Shown here one piece after another: positions 41,484 to 51,801 of a stretch of DNA of 64,000 nt. Position 1 is the first letter of the stretch. Each line of letters begins with the position of its first letter. The notes below the pieces were generated by a model. It worked only from the letters and a program-made list of their open reading frames with translations, was not told the DNA's origin and searched no databases. The translations under genes and the position numbers were made by a program. The DNA is taken from positions 1,178,001-1,242,000 of the forward strand of contig JASVEC010000008.1 of the NCBI GenBank assembly GCA_030770535.1, written 5' to 3'. Source of the stretch: Batkoa obscura. Its lineage: Eukaryota; Entomophthoromycota; Entomophthoromycetes; Entomophthorales; Batkoaceae.

Positions 41484-43045
41484 TTAAAAAGTAACAACTA
41501 ACACAGTAATATCATCGCGATAGCGCCTAGACTTAGGTGCTTGAAGTGCCAAAAGTTTACGTAAAAGGGTTCCCTCTTGATTATCTAAAGGACAATCATT
41601 TAAAGCATTTCGAATCAAATGGGTAGAAAGATTAAGGTCTTTAAAGTTATATATATCTGTAGTATTGGCTTTCTTACGGTAATCTTTACCTGATTTAGAA
41701 TCTGGAGGTGAAACTAAATGATCCCCAACCAATTCAACTATCTGTTGATTAGTCAACTCATCGTATAATCCGTCCGTAGCCAATACAATAAATCTATCTT
41801 TTCTAGGATCAAACTTGTGATAGAATACATCAGGTTCAGCAGTTACATAAGGTGGAGTTAAATAATTTTTTGGCATTGGTTTAGGATTAGGAAGTACTTT
41901 TTGATAAATGTTTTCATGATCTTCTATACTCCACTTATATCTAGCATCCCCAAATGCTCTTGTTGGTTCTAAAAACATATAAACAAATTATAAACTTAAG
42001 CTTGATAAAACTTACGAAGTGATCCCAATATACGATCCCTTTTAATAACGGTATCTTCCTCTCCAGGATGCAACTTCAATATTCTTGAAAATTCGGAAGG
42101 ATTTTGAGTGATATGATCAGTAGAAAGTGGTACTGCTCTCCATCTCCCGTCCTCAGTCAAACGTCCGATGACAGCTCTACAGTCACCAGTATTTGATACA
42201 AATACATGTCCGTTTTTAACATCCACACTAGCAATGATAGCACATGAACCATTGATTCCTGGTAACAAATCTCCTAGTTTGAACTTATTGCTTTTATGGC
42301 GAAAAACTATTTGATTATCTACTGATAAAAAAGTTTGTTTAATGACTTTTTGAATCTCTTCTATTCTATTCATAGCTGTCACTCTGTCAAGTAATTCAGC
42401 TGAAACGCTACTGATAAATGGCGATACAATTTTGTTATATTCCGACGGCAATTTTTTGGAAATAAATTCAGAGCAATTAAATCCAGAATGTCCATCGAAT
42501 ACCCCTAAAACAATTTGGTTATTCTCAGGTAAGCTTGAGATAAAAAATCGATCTTCAATAGGTGAATTAGAAGCCACTTGATTCGAGTATACTCTCAATT
42601 TACTAATTATTGGGTTTTCAACTGATGACAAATTTATACTGATTTCATTTTGATTTTCATTGAGTAAAAAGTCTGCTTTTTCTTCCGAAATTGGGGTTAC
42701 ATCTTTAAGCTTTTCTTGGATCTTTTGCTTTCTTTCCCTTTTTTCACCTGCCTCTTCTCCTTCTAATTCTAATGAGGCATCGATTTGACTTAAGTTATAA
42801 ACATAATATATAGTTGCACCAACTAAAGTGACTACCGAGAATTTAAAAAGCAAAGGAAGAAACGCTACCTTTTTTTGATCTCCTCGATATACATTATAGC
42901 TGTTGGATGTCTTGTTTAATTTGTTTAAATGCTTAATGTTAGTAAATAGCGTTCTGTTAAAACATCCTGACCTGTTTAAGCTAATTGGATGACTTTTCAA
43001 AGCTTTAATACTCTGTGTTGCTAATTTTTGATTTAGTTTTATCAT
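41484..43045 (-). CDS. Mitochondrial PP2C phosphatase (Ptc5 / pyruvate dehydrogenase phosphatase type)
   Basis: A 504-residue PP2C from two exons (42016-43045 and 41484-41968, intron 41969-42015 with GTAAGT..TTTTAG). The N-terminus is basic and Asn/Ser-rich, a mitochondrial presequence, followed by one hydrophobic span at residues ~61-84 as in Ptc5, which is anchored in the inner membrane. Metal-binding motifs are complete: ED-R at ~165, DGHSG at 184-188, NTGDCRAVIG at ~285-294, LATDGLYDEL around Asp409 and RRYRDD near the C-terminus. PTRAFGDARYKW directly after the intron is characteristic of pyruvate dehydrogenase phosphatases. It would dephosphorylate and activate the E1-alpha subunit. This is the only housekeeping-type gene within the repeat-rich region. 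Confidence 0.9.
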
Positions 43046-43598
43046 TTAAAAAACAAAAGTTGAAAACTTTTAAAATGTCATCTTCTATTACTATGTGGCT
43101 TTTTATTGGATAGCTCTAATTAAAAGCATAAAATCAAATATTTTTTTATAGTTGATTAAGTATAATAAAGCTATTTAGCTGTTCCTTTAACATTCAAAAT
43201 GTAAGTGATATGCTTCAAAATGAAGATATTATGGACATTTAAATATCAAAAGATGCCTCTATTAAATGAATTTAATGAAAGTGTAATATTATATTTAAGC
43301 ATTTCATACTAAACTTTTAAAGTGAAAAATAGCTTAAGCATTAGAGAAGGAATGTGCATGCAATATTGAAACTACTTAAATGTCCAAAGTTAGATAATTT
43401 CACTCATATAAAGAGCTGCTTTCATTAATGCTTATCCTATATTTAAACTTTTAAATAGAATAATCCAATCATATTGATGGGCTCAACCTTGATAGCGATA
43501 TCAAAACGAATAAAATAATATAAGAATAGTAAAATATAAATTTATTATTTTATAATACTAATACAAAAAGGTTCTGTTTTCACAGTAGAGAAAAACAA
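43046..43598. other. Spacer upstream of the phosphatase gene
   Basis: About 550 bp between two leftward genes; promoter of the phosphatase and 3' flank of the small secreted gene. No repeat and no gene seen. Confidence 0.4.
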
Positions 43599-43925
43599 TC
43601 AAAGTATTTTTGGGACTAACTTTATAACAACACGATCATCTTCATCTGGATTAGGCTCATGATTGAGTAACTGTTCATTAATATTAGGGGTTAACCTAAG
43701 TTCATTATTTATTTGGTTGGTATTGTTTAAAGTGCTTTTCGTCGCACCTTTTGTGTCAAGTAAACTTGAAAGTACTCCATTATTTAAGATATTTGATACA
43801 TTTGGCAGCAATTTTTCAGCTATACTCTGACTAATATCCTTTTTGACATCCACTTCTTGGCGAGTAATAGGAGACGAATTAATTAATAAAGTAAAACAAG
43901 AAAAGAAATAAAAGTTGAAGAGCAT
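43599..43925 (-). CDS. Small secreted protein (108 residues)
   Basis: Intronless. The first ~18 residues (MLFNFYFFSCFTLLINSS) form an aromatic-rich signal peptide. The mature part is polar, Asn/Leu/Lys-rich (KKDISQSIAEKLLPNVSNIL, LNNTNQINNELRL), with a possible N-glycosylation site in NVS, an acidic patch NPDEDDRVV and a basic end KLVPKIL. No cysteine in the mature part. Not recognised. It is divergent from the secreted gene at 44589 across 663 bp, so the two may share regulation. Confidence 0.65.
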   Translation of the reverse strand: MLFNFYFFSCFTLLINSSPITRQEVDVKKDISQSIAEKLLPNVSNILNNGVLSSLLDTKGATKSTLNNTNQINNELRLTPNINEQLLNHEPNPDEDDRVVIKLVPKIL

Positions 43926-44588
43926 AGTGTAATAAAGATCAAAAGTAAAAAGTATAAAAAGTAATCTACTTAATTTGAATAAATCAATTTTATTTCTCTA
44001 ACTCTTTTTAACACTATTGTAAAATCACCCCGCATTTATTAATAAAATCAATCCTCAATATTAAGTATTCACTGTATACTAGAAGAATATTTTGTCAAGT
44101 CGATTTTAGTTAGTTTTTAGTGTATATTGTACGAAATGAATTCATATGATTTATCATTTGTTTATACATTTTATTTCATTACATAACTATAATACTATAT
44201 TAAATGATATATTAGACCCTTCGATTATCAACTATATTGTTACATTTAGTTGCTTAATAAGTTTAAACATTTTAATGAATTTGGAAAAATTCATTTTAAA
44301 ATTTAAATCACTCCATTTATTAACTCTTTTTTCATAATTTTGCTACAATAAAAGGTAAATGTCAATAATTCCAATTCGTTAAATTAATTAACCAAAAATG
44401 GAAATTATGTATGGCTTTTGTTGAATGAAAACTTATATTTTATAGGAAGTATATATAATTAAGTATAAAAGTTCCAATATATAAATGGTTAAAGGAATAT
44501 TTAGAATTTTTCAGTTCAAAGTAATTTAATATAAAGGATTAAAGGATTAAAGGATAAATATTATCAATTTTGTTTTTTTTTACAAAAG
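43926..44588. promoter_or_regulatory. Divergent promoter of two secreted-protein genes
   Basis: 663 bp between the 108-residue and 315-residue secreted-protein genes. TATAAAAG at 44464-44471 and TATATAAA at 44478-44485 lie 104-125 bp before the rightward ATG. Three near-identical AAAGGATTA units occur just downstream (about 44534-44556). The frame at 44146-44337 is AT-driven and not called. Confidence 0.55.
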
Positions 44589-45536
44589 ATGAAGTATTTT
44601 ATATTAACGATTTTATATTTATTAAATAGGGTATTCCCAGCCTTCATTCTAAGTGATGATCGTAACCCAACTGGTATATTAAACTCTATAGTTGATCTAG
44701 CAGATGGCTCAACAAACTTTGGTGTTAACCCGAAAAAGAGTGTTTCTAAGTTAGATTCGTTTAATGATGTCCATAACCCTCAGTTTACTCAACATAACAA
44801 TCTTCAATCCAATCCCTTTCAGTCTAATAATTTTCAATCTAATCCCTTTCAAGCTAACAACTTTAAGCTATCATCAAACGACCCTCGATTCGCCCAAGCC
44901 AGTAACTTTCAGCTAGCATCAAACAATCCTCAATTCATTCGGCCCAATCAAAACGCGATGGCTATAAATAATATGCAGGGCTTTCAAGATAGGAATGGGA
45001 TGATGATGGGAAATAATAACATTCAAAATTTTCAAAGAGAAGGTATACATGGATTACAGAATAACCCCGAGCTTAGTGATAGGAACGATATAGATTTTAA
45101 TACTGTTAATGATCCAAGGTTAATGGGACAGAGAGTACAGCCTAATTTTCAATTTAGACCAGATATCAATATGCCGCAAAGTAGAGGCATGTCAGCTCAA
45201 GGTGGACCAAATTTAGTAGATATGTCAGATAACCCCCAAGGTTTCGGACAATCAACACAATCATTTAATAATCCAGGCTTATCAATAGGTAGTTTGCCAT
45301 TCAATACTCAAAGCTTACCAATAGGTACTTCGCCGTTAAATAACCCTCCTATTGATAAAGATAAAGTAAACATTATTATTAACAATATCCATGAAGCACC
45401 TAAATTGGCTACAGCTCCTCCTGATTTAGCCTCTTCTATCAATAAAAACGGCGTTGACGCCAATAGTTCTGATCCTTTAGTTAAAGCACTGACTTTACTA
45501 TTAGAACATTTCCAAAAATCTGGAAACAAAATTTAG
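44589..45536 (+). CDS. Secreted Asn/Gln-rich repeat protein (315 residues)
   Basis: Intronless, with a signal peptide at residues 1-~18 (MKYFILTILYLLNRVFPA). The mature protein is low-complexity and Asn/Gln/Pro/Phe/Met-rich. Residues ~70-115 contain repeats of the type NFQSNPFQ / NPFQANNF / NNPQF, and later parts carry MPQSRGMSAQ-like and GSLPFN / GTSPLN motifs. No cysteines are visible, so a disulfide-stabilised fold is unlikely; an intrinsically disordered extracellular or wall component is more plausible. The C-terminus (LVKALTLLLEHFQKSGNK) is a predicted amphipathic helix. No known family. Together with its divergent neighbour at 43599-43925 it forms a secreted-gene pair. Confidence 0.72.
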   Translation: MKYFILTILYLLNRVFPAFILSDDRNPTGILNSIVDLADGSTNFGVNPKKSVSKLDSFNDVHNPQFTQHNNLQSNPFQSNNFQSNPFQANNFKLSSNDPRFAQASNFQLASNNPQFIRPNQNAMAINNMQGFQDRNGMMMGNNNIQNFQREGIHGLQNNPELSDRNDIDFNTVNDPRLMGQRVQPNFQFRPDINMPQSRGMSAQGGPNLVDMSDNPQGFGQSTQSFNNPGLSIGSLPFNTQSLPIGTSPLNNPPIDKDKVNIIINNIHEAPKLATAPPDLASSINKNGVDANSSDPLVKALTLLLEHFQKSGNKI

Positions 45537-46813
45537 TAATTATTATGCATTCCTATTAAAGTGAAGCATCACTCTTAATTTCCACTACTATCAAATAAAA
45601 TATTACCATTTATTTAAACTCCTTTTCAGATTAAATTATTATCTTTATAGTTTTAAGATTTATTGGAAATAGATAATGTAATTTATTAGCTTTAGAATAA
45701 CTAGTACTTAAAGATATAGATTAATGATAGGGCTGATGAATTTGTTATAATGACCGTAGCTTACCAATAATATAAAATCTTTTAAGTTTCACTTGATACT
45801 CATATGCTTATAACTTCCTTTCAAACAATCAATGTAAAAATTTAAATTCAAGTCTTCATCTAAGGGTATCATTTACTAATTTTTGAACTATAGTGTTGAT
45901 TCGTATATTGCTATTTCTTAAAGCAAAGTCTATGGAAAGGTTTAGGATATATCAGGACAACTAACTATGATATTACTGTAAGTTAAATTGACTTTATTCA
46001 AGCTATTTTTTTGAATAGATGTATTATGTGTAAGTACCTCAAAATTAATGACGTTCTTTGTGCGAGGGTCTTATACTTAGAAAGGAAGTTCTTTTGCCTA
46101 AAGGATTAAATATTCAATAATCAGGACTACAGAGGCCAAAAAGAAATCAGATTTATTTAACTCATGCTTTCATTGCTAAAAATACTGTAATTGATAACAC
46201 TTTTTTGCTTATTAATCCTTAAAAAGATAATATTCTAGAACCAGTGTTTATTATGTAAAAAAATGAAGAGAGAGTGTTAAAAAGTAAGTAGGAAGAACTC
46301 GAACGCTAGTTCGAGGTTCAAAAGGATATAAACTATAATCTTTGTATCTATCTTAAAATGAAATGGAAATAAAAACATTTACCATCGTAGGATGATAAGT
46401 CAAATCTTAGTGGATTTCCTTAGTTTTTTCTAAATAAAAGTACTCATATCTTTAATATTTGCTAAATTATATTCAAAAAGAAGCAGTCTATAAAAACGAT
46501 TAGAAAATAAATTATGTAGCCATAGATTATTTAAAACATATTTGTAAAACGAGGTAATTTATATAATATTTTACGTTGTCAAATATTTTTCAAAACTAAT
46601 AGTGATTCTTGAAGTTAAGATTTTTATAAGCAGACTTTACGCTAAGAAAGTCTACTCTAGAGCTTTTTTTGATTATGGATTCAAAATGAATGGTTTGGTT
46701 TATTCAAGATAATATAAGAGTTTGTAGAATATTAATATAGAATATCTGAAGAAAGTTTGAAGAGATATAAGATGTGGAAATACTTTGACGGGCAATTCAT
46801 ACTTTTTGGTTGG

Positions 46814-46852
46814 GGAGAGAGTGTGTGTCTTACCACTGAGCCACCTCTCTCC
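46814..46852 (-). other. tRNA-like hairpin (A-box motif, no B box)
   Basis: On the minus strand GGAGAGAG and CTCTCTCC pair perfectly around a loop containing TGGCTCAGTGGTAAGA, a near-consensus RNA polymerase III A box. No B box follows within the next ~50 bases, so it is not an intact tRNA. It may be a truncated tRNA copy or tRNA-derived fragment. Confidence 0.4.
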
Positions 46853-47197
46853 TTACCCTAGAGCTTATTTTCAAGTATTTTTTTAAAACTTTACACATTT
46901 ATCAATCGGTGCTGTTCTTAGTGTAAAACGATTTAATAAAATTACTTCAATGGCCTTATAGTAAAACTAAGTATATGTATGATGTTATATATTCAAATCT
47001 ATACAAGCTGTTTTTTTAAACTATCAGGCTATTCTAAAATATTTGTTTTAAAACTCTGTAATCTTTATGTTAATTTGATCTTAAATTTACTTCACTTTCT
47101 CGGTTAACAGATATTATCAGTTAACATTACAATGTAAAAATAACTTTTCAATAAAACAGCCATACTTAAATTCATGTACAATATCACTAAAATTAAG

Positions 47198-47296
47198 TGG
47201 GGATGTATTTTGTTAAAGAATTTTACTAACAATTTTTTTTACTCAAATAGCACTCAAGAAATAGAGAAAGTGATGAAACCAAAAAAAACACCCCCA
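47198..47296 (+). mobile_element. MITE-like element, family A, copy 13
   Basis: 99 bp, TGGGGATGTATTTTG to ACACCCCCA, with core TTTTACTAACAATTTTTTTT. Borders are AAG/AAT rather than TA. Confidence 0.82.
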
Positions 47297-47670
47297 AATG
47301 TTAAAATGCTAACTAAATCCATTTTTAGAGTGATATAATAAAAACTATTAAAATACAGCAATTAGTCACAATCAACATATTATTTAATTTTATAAATTAT
47401 ACATATCTAGTTAACAACATAATGAATTTAATTAACAGTAATTACCACTATGAATTTTAATAGTTTAAAGATAAATCAAGTTAATCCTGCGTGCCAATTT
47501 ACAATTTTGGAAAAAAATTAAGTTAGTGTGATCACATTGAAATTCCAACTTTTAGTAAATTGATTGAAATTTTATAAACAAAAGTAAAGAATACAAGATG
47601 CATAAACATTTCAACTAGTATAAATTGTAACTACCAAAATTTATTAATAGAATAGAGTGACGAAATGACA

Positions 47671-47679
47671 TATAAAAAG
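47671..47679 (+). promoter_or_regulatory. TATA box of the Lys/His-rich secreted gene
   Basis: TATAAAAAG lies 86-94 bp upstream of the ATG at 47765; the leader between is rich in CAAAAACA-type triplets. Confidence 0.55.
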
Positions 47680-47764
47680 CTAAAAAAATCCCACCAAAAC
47701 CAATATCAAAAAAACAATATCAAAAACATCCATACTCATATATTTCATATAAAATCAATTAAAA

Positions 47765-49159
47765 ATGCATTCTAGATTCATCGTTTCTGTTATTTTAAGC
47801 GCTATTACTGCCAATGCTCTCTCATTAGATACTGTACTTTCTAGCTTAAATTTAAACTCCCCACAAGCCATTCCAAATCCAAGTAGCATCAACTCTACTC
47901 CAGGAGATGTAAAGTTGAATTCTATAACTCCAGCAGCCAACAAGATGGCTGCTAACCAAGCTAGCGTCTCATCTATAAACCCAGCTGCTATTCAAAAAGA
48001 AGCAAATTCAGCTTTAAAAGCCTCTAACGATGATGATGATGATGATGATGATTATCATCATAGTAAGAAATACCATGGCCATGATGATTACGATTCAAAT
48101 AAATACCATCATAAGAAACATCATGATGATTACGACTCAGATAACAAATATAATAGTCACGATGACTATGGCTCAGACAGGCACCATCATAAGAAGCATC
48201 ATGATGATTACGATTCAGATAACAAATATCATGGTAAAGATCATGGCTATGGTCATGATCACGATGATCATTATGGAAGAGATAATGAATATGACCATAA
48301 AGACAATGATCATTACAAGAAAGAAAACCATGGCGCATATAAGGTTGATAAACCATACAAAAACTCGTATGAAAATGATGATTATAAAAGCCATAAAAAG
48401 GGTGAATATAAAGTAGATGACTATAAAAAAGATGACAACAAAGAGTACAATAAATACACTGAAGGTATCAAAAAATACTTAGAAAACGATAGCTACAAGA
48501 AACATGATGATCACGAATATAAGAAACATGATTCTCATAAATATAAGGTTGAAGAGTACAAATCACACGATGATCACTACAAAAAACCAGAAGATTCATA
48601 TAAGGATCACGATTCTGAATATAAAAAACCAGAGGATTCATACAAACACCACGAATCTGAGTATAAGAAGCCCGAAGGCCACTATAAGAAAGATAATAAT
48701 GACTATGGTAGAAAAGAAGCACCTAAATACAAAGTAGAAGAATATAAGAAGCCTGAAGGGTCATATAAACATGAATCCGAATATAAGAAGCCCGAAGATC
48801 ATTACAAGAAGCCAGAAAATTCATACAAACACCACGAATCTGAGTATAAGAAACCCGAAGGTCACTACAAGAAGGATAACAATGACTACGGTAAAAAGGA
48901 AACTCCTAAATATAAGGTAGAAGAATATAAGAAGCCTGAAGATCACTATAAGAAGCCTGAAGGTGAGTACAAGAAACCTGAGGATCACTATAAGAAACCA
49001 GAAAGTGAGTATAAGAAAGACGATAATGGTTATGGTAAAAAAGAAACTCCTACATATAAAGTCGAAGAATACAAGAAACCTGAAAGTGAATACAAGAAGC
49101 CAGAAGGTGAATACAAGAAAGAAAACAAGGGTTATGTAGTTAAAGCACCAGAATACTAG
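47765..49159 (+). CDS. Secreted Lys/His/Asp/Tyr-rich repeat protein, paralogue 1
   Basis: A 464-residue intronless protein. Signal peptide MHSRFIVSVILSAITANALS, cleavage near residue 20. A Ser/Asn/Ala-rich spacer to ~90 leads into an eight-Asp run. Residues ~95-200 are His/Asp/Tyr/Lys-rich (YHHKKHHDDYDSDNKYHG type units). After the motif KYTEGIKKYL (~residue 230) come tandem units of the form EYKKPEDHYKKPE and EYKKPEGHYKK-DNNDYGKKE-TPKYKVE to the end. Strongly charged and probably disordered; the His/Asp clusters could bind divalent metals, and the Lys/Tyr repeats suggest wall association or cross-linking. It shares signal peptide, spacer, KY-x-E-x-IK-x-YL motif and repeat type with the convergent gene at 50593-51729. 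Dibasic KK sites recur, but not the KR of classic Kex2-processed repeats. Function unknown. Confidence 0.85.
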   Translation: MHSRFIVSVILSAITANALSLDTVLSSLNLNSPQAIPNPSSINSTPGDVKLNSITPAANKMAANQASVSSINPAAIQKEANSALKASNDDDDDDDDYHHSKKYHGHDDYDSNKYHHKKHHDDYDSDNKYNSHDDYGSDRHHHKKHHDDYDSDNKYHGKDHGYGHDHDDHYGRDNEYDHKDNDHYKKENHGAYKVDKPYKNSYENDDYKSHKKGEYKVDDYKKDDNKEYNKYTEGIKKYLENDSYKKHDDHEYKKHDSHKYKVEEYKSHDDHYKKPEDSYKDHDSEYKKPEDSYKHHESEYKKPEGHYKKDNNDYGRKEAPKYKVEEYKKPEGSYKHESEYKKPEDHYKKPENSYKHHESEYKKPEGHYKKDNNDYGKKETPKYKVEEYKKPEDHYKKPEGEYKKPEDHYKKPESEYKKDDNGYGKKETPTYKVEEYKKPESEYKKPEGEYKKENKGYVVKAPEY

Positions 49160-50592
49160 ATTGTTTCAGTTGTCTTCTATTCCTTTATTTGCAATGTTTA
49201 TTGATAATTGTTTTTAATAAATTTGATATTATTCTAAAATAGCTTTTTATTTTTATTCTTTACTTTATGATATTTTAGCTAATGCATAAACCGATAATTA
49301 TCATGTAGAAAAAAAATCATAAGCCACGCATTTCCTTATAGCTACATACTATTAGTATATCAGCCAGTCGTTTATCAAAAAATGTCCAAACTGTTCTAAT
49401 ATTTTTATCCCTAATTAATTTTAAAACTCTGACACTCTAATATTCTAACGTTCTCCTCTAGAGAACTCGTTTCTCCAGAAGACCATAAGTCCCATTCGCT
49501 TTATGTTTCAAGATAAAGAAAATATAAATTGATATACCAGGGATGAGAAAACAACAGAAGCTATCCCAGAGTTAAAGTATTTTGTTGGTATACTCTAGTT
49601 TTTTCATAAAACAATAAAAAATAGTACATTACTCAATTTACATATACTAGAGGTTTTATGATATAAGCCAGAGGAGACGGAGAAAAGGAAAGAAAGTAAC
49701 TGAAAATATATGATTAATGTTCGTTACTTTTTTATAGTATGTATAAATGTAATTGATAAGTAAAACTCAAGTCAATGGTTTTTAGCAAAACAAAATACGT
49801 GTTTTCATATATACTACACGTTTAATATTGCTTTTATTCAGCCATTTCATCACATTAATATCCACTATTATAAATAAAAAATCTCGAAAAAAGTAATACT
49901 TATATAGACCTATTATTAAATTTATTCTCAAGAGTCGGGAGTTGATAATATTAATGATAGTAGCAAGGAAAGTACTGACTATCCTACTCTATGAAAGCAT
50001 TTACATGAAGAATTTGATTATATTTTTTAAAAATCTTGAAAAGGCTATTAACTCTCAAGTACTTTATTAACATTTGTAACAAAAACATTAAGAATAATAA
50101 GAAACGTGTTATATTATGAGCTATAAAGATGAGATAGTATTTGGGATGATATTACAATATTATTATAAGAATACTCTACTATATGTATATTAATCCATGA
50201 CTGGACTATAGATCTTTTCATATCCAATGAAGCAGATAAATTATCAGCAGACAATTTGGTATATTATGAATGGATTACACAGAGAACTGTTGGTGCCATA
50301 AATGCCTAAGGGTAAGTTAACAATTAGGATTCGATTGTTTAAATTTAGTAAATAATGAAACATGATTAAACGAGTTTAAATAAGTTTTTGAGTTAATACT
50401 ATAATACTTTTATCTATTTTAACACTATTTTTTACTTAAATACATTTAACCATACATTTTAAACATACTAATAAATTATCGAAAATACCAAAAACATTAA
50501 AAAATTATATAAAGTACCATTAGTTTAATATATGAATGTAATATGACATGAACTAGAAACTCTACTAACTATAACTGGATGCACGAATCAAC
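49160..50592. other. 1.4 kb space between the convergent repeat-protein paralogues
   Basis: Contains a coding-like remnant at about 49910-50310 and a GTTCTC/GAGAAC inverted repeat near 49450. No element of family A. No complete gene seen. Confidence 0.45.
49910..50310 (+). pseudogene. Coding-like remnant, unidentified
   Basis: Two protein-like stretches on the same strand, one near 49918-50010 (SQESGVDNINDSSKESTDYP) and one at 50169-50310 ending NEADKLSADNLVYYEW..GAINA and a stop. Composition looks coding, but I find no start and no clean intron structure. It may be a decayed gene; origin unknown. Confidence 0.3.
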
Positions 50593-51729
50593 TTAATATT
50601 TCTCTGGCTCTTCTACTTTGTATTCCTTTTCTTTTGGGTGCTCGTATTTCTTCTCCTCATACTTGTGTTCTTCATGTTTCTTGTAGTGCTCTTCAGGTTT
50701 CTTGTGTTCTTCATGTTTCTTGTAGTGCTCTTCTGGTTCCTTGTGTTCTTCATGTTCCTTGTAGTGCTCTTCAGGTTTCTTGTGTTCTTCGTGCTTCTTG
50801 TAGTGCTCTTCAGGTTTCTTGTATTCTTCATGTTTCTTGTAGTGCTCTTCAGGTTTCTTGTGTTCTTCATGTTTCTTGTAGTGCTCTTCAGGTTTCTTGT
50901 GCTCTTCATGTTTCTTGTAGTGTTCTTCTGGTTTCTTATATTCACCTTCTGGTTTATGTTCTTCATGTTTCTTGTATTCCCCTTCAGGCTTTTTGTATTC
51001 GGAGTCGTGATGTTCGTAGTGGTCTACAGGCTTCTTATATTCAGAGTCGTGATGCATGTAATGATCTTCGGGTTTCTTATGTTCATCTTTAGCTAAATAT
51101 TCTTTAATGTCTTCAGCATATTTTCCTCTTTTGTCATCGGATTTATATTCTGGTTTCTTTTCATGATCATGCCCATAATCTTTAACTTCATAACCTCTTC
51201 TATAATAATTAGGTCTCTTATAATGTTTATCGTCACGATGTCTATAGCTATGCTCATCCTCATCATCGCCATAGTACTTGGATCCTTTTTTACCATAGTA
51301 GTCATCGTGATCATGCTTATACTTCTTGGGTTTATCTTTCTTGTCATCCTTTTCTTCCTTTTTATCGGCCTTATCATCTTTATCTTTCTTTTTATCGGCC
51401 TTATCATCTTTATCTTTCTTTTCATCCTTCTTTCCTTCTTCTTCAGCTGCAGCTGCAATACCAAAACCTTCATCGCCCTCAATAGCATCCAACATAAAGG
51501 ATTCGGCGCTACTTGGGGTTACTGATTCAACTTTTGGTGCATTTAAAGCTCCAGCTGGCTTTGCAGCATTAGAGTTCACGTTCATAGCGTTTGGAATGGT
51601 ATTAGCATTGACTGAACTTGGAGCAACACCATTGGAGCCTAAACCTAAAGGAAGACCCAATTGACCCAAGGAAAGTGCATTGGAAGTGAGTGCAGATAAA
51701 AGTGCAATAGTAATAAAGTTAGTGTACAT
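50593..51729 (-). CDS. Secreted Lys/His/Glu-rich repeat protein, paralogue 2
   Basis: A 378-residue intronless protein. Signal peptide MYTNFITIALLSALTSNALS, then a Gly/Leu and Ser/Asn/Ala/Pro spacer. An Asp/Lys stretch (KKDKDDKADKKKDKDDKADK) precedes Tyr/His/Asp-rich sequence (KKYKHDHDDYYGKKGSKYYG). The motif KYAEDIKEYL (~residue 200) is shared with the paralogue, followed by HDSEYKKP units and about eight near-identical 13-residue units HYKKHEEHKKPEE. The end is YKVEEPEKY. The start is set at 51729 rather than an in-frame ATG at 51804, because a TATA box lies between them and the signal peptide begins exactly there. Convergent with the gene at 47765-49159: an inverted duplicate pair that has since diverged. 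Confidence 0.85.
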   Translation of the reverse strand: MYTNFITIALLSALTSNALSLGQLGLPLGLGSNGVAPSSVNANTIPNAMNVNSNAAKPAGALNAPKVESVTPSSAESFMLDAIEGDEGFGIAAAAEEEGKKDEKKDKDDKADKKKDKDDKADKKEEKDDKKDKPKKYKHDHDDYYGKKGSKYYGDDEDEHSYRHRDDKHYKRPNYYRRGYEVKDYGHDHEKKPEYKSDDKRGKYAEDIKEYLAKDEHKKPEDHYMHHDSEYKKPVDHYEHHDSEYKKPEGEYKKHEEHKPEGEYKKPEEHYKKHEEHKKPEEHYKKHEEHKKPEEHYKKHEEYKKPEEHYKKHEEHKKPEEHYKEHEEHKEPEEHYKKHEEHKKPEEHYKKHEEHKYEEKKYEHPKEKEYKVEEPEKY

Positions 51730-51792
51730 TGTAGTTAGATGCTCTAGATAGTTTATGAAATTTAATATAATGAGTTTAGGACTTTCTAATAA

Positions 51793-51801
51793 GTATTTAT
51801 A
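51793..51801 (-). promoter_or_regulatory. TATA box of repeat-protein paralogue 2
   Basis: TATAAATAC on the minus strand, 64-72 bp upstream of the ATG at 51729. It places the in-frame ATG at 51804 upstream of the transcript. Confidence 0.6.

Larger units (their letters stand above)
45537..47764. other. 2.2 kb gene-poor space with a tRNA-like hairpin and a MITE
   Basis: Holds a family A element (47198-47296), a tRNA-A-box-like hairpin (46814-46852) and a perfect palindrome CTCGAACGCTAGTTCGAG (about 46297-46314). Sequence at about 46030-46420 is of mixed complexity, possibly decayed coding DNA. No gene called. The end is the promoter of the next gene. Confidence 0.45.

Noticed and set aside
46260-46360. 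Possible tRNA around GTTCGAGGTTCAA
   Set aside because: A B-box-like string and a perfect palindrome are present, but no A box or acceptor stem can be paired.
48024-48740. Met/Ile-rich and His-rich frames overlapping the secreted gene at 47765-49159
   Set aside because: Out-of-frame and antisense readings of the GATGAT and AAGAAG repeats; composition is explained by the repeats.
50634-51525. Long open frames on the strand opposite the secreted repeat protein (several over 100 codons)
   Set aside because: They are mirror images of the tandem GAA/CAC/AAG-rich repeats of the gene on the minus strand, highly repetitive and with no promoter or leader of their own.
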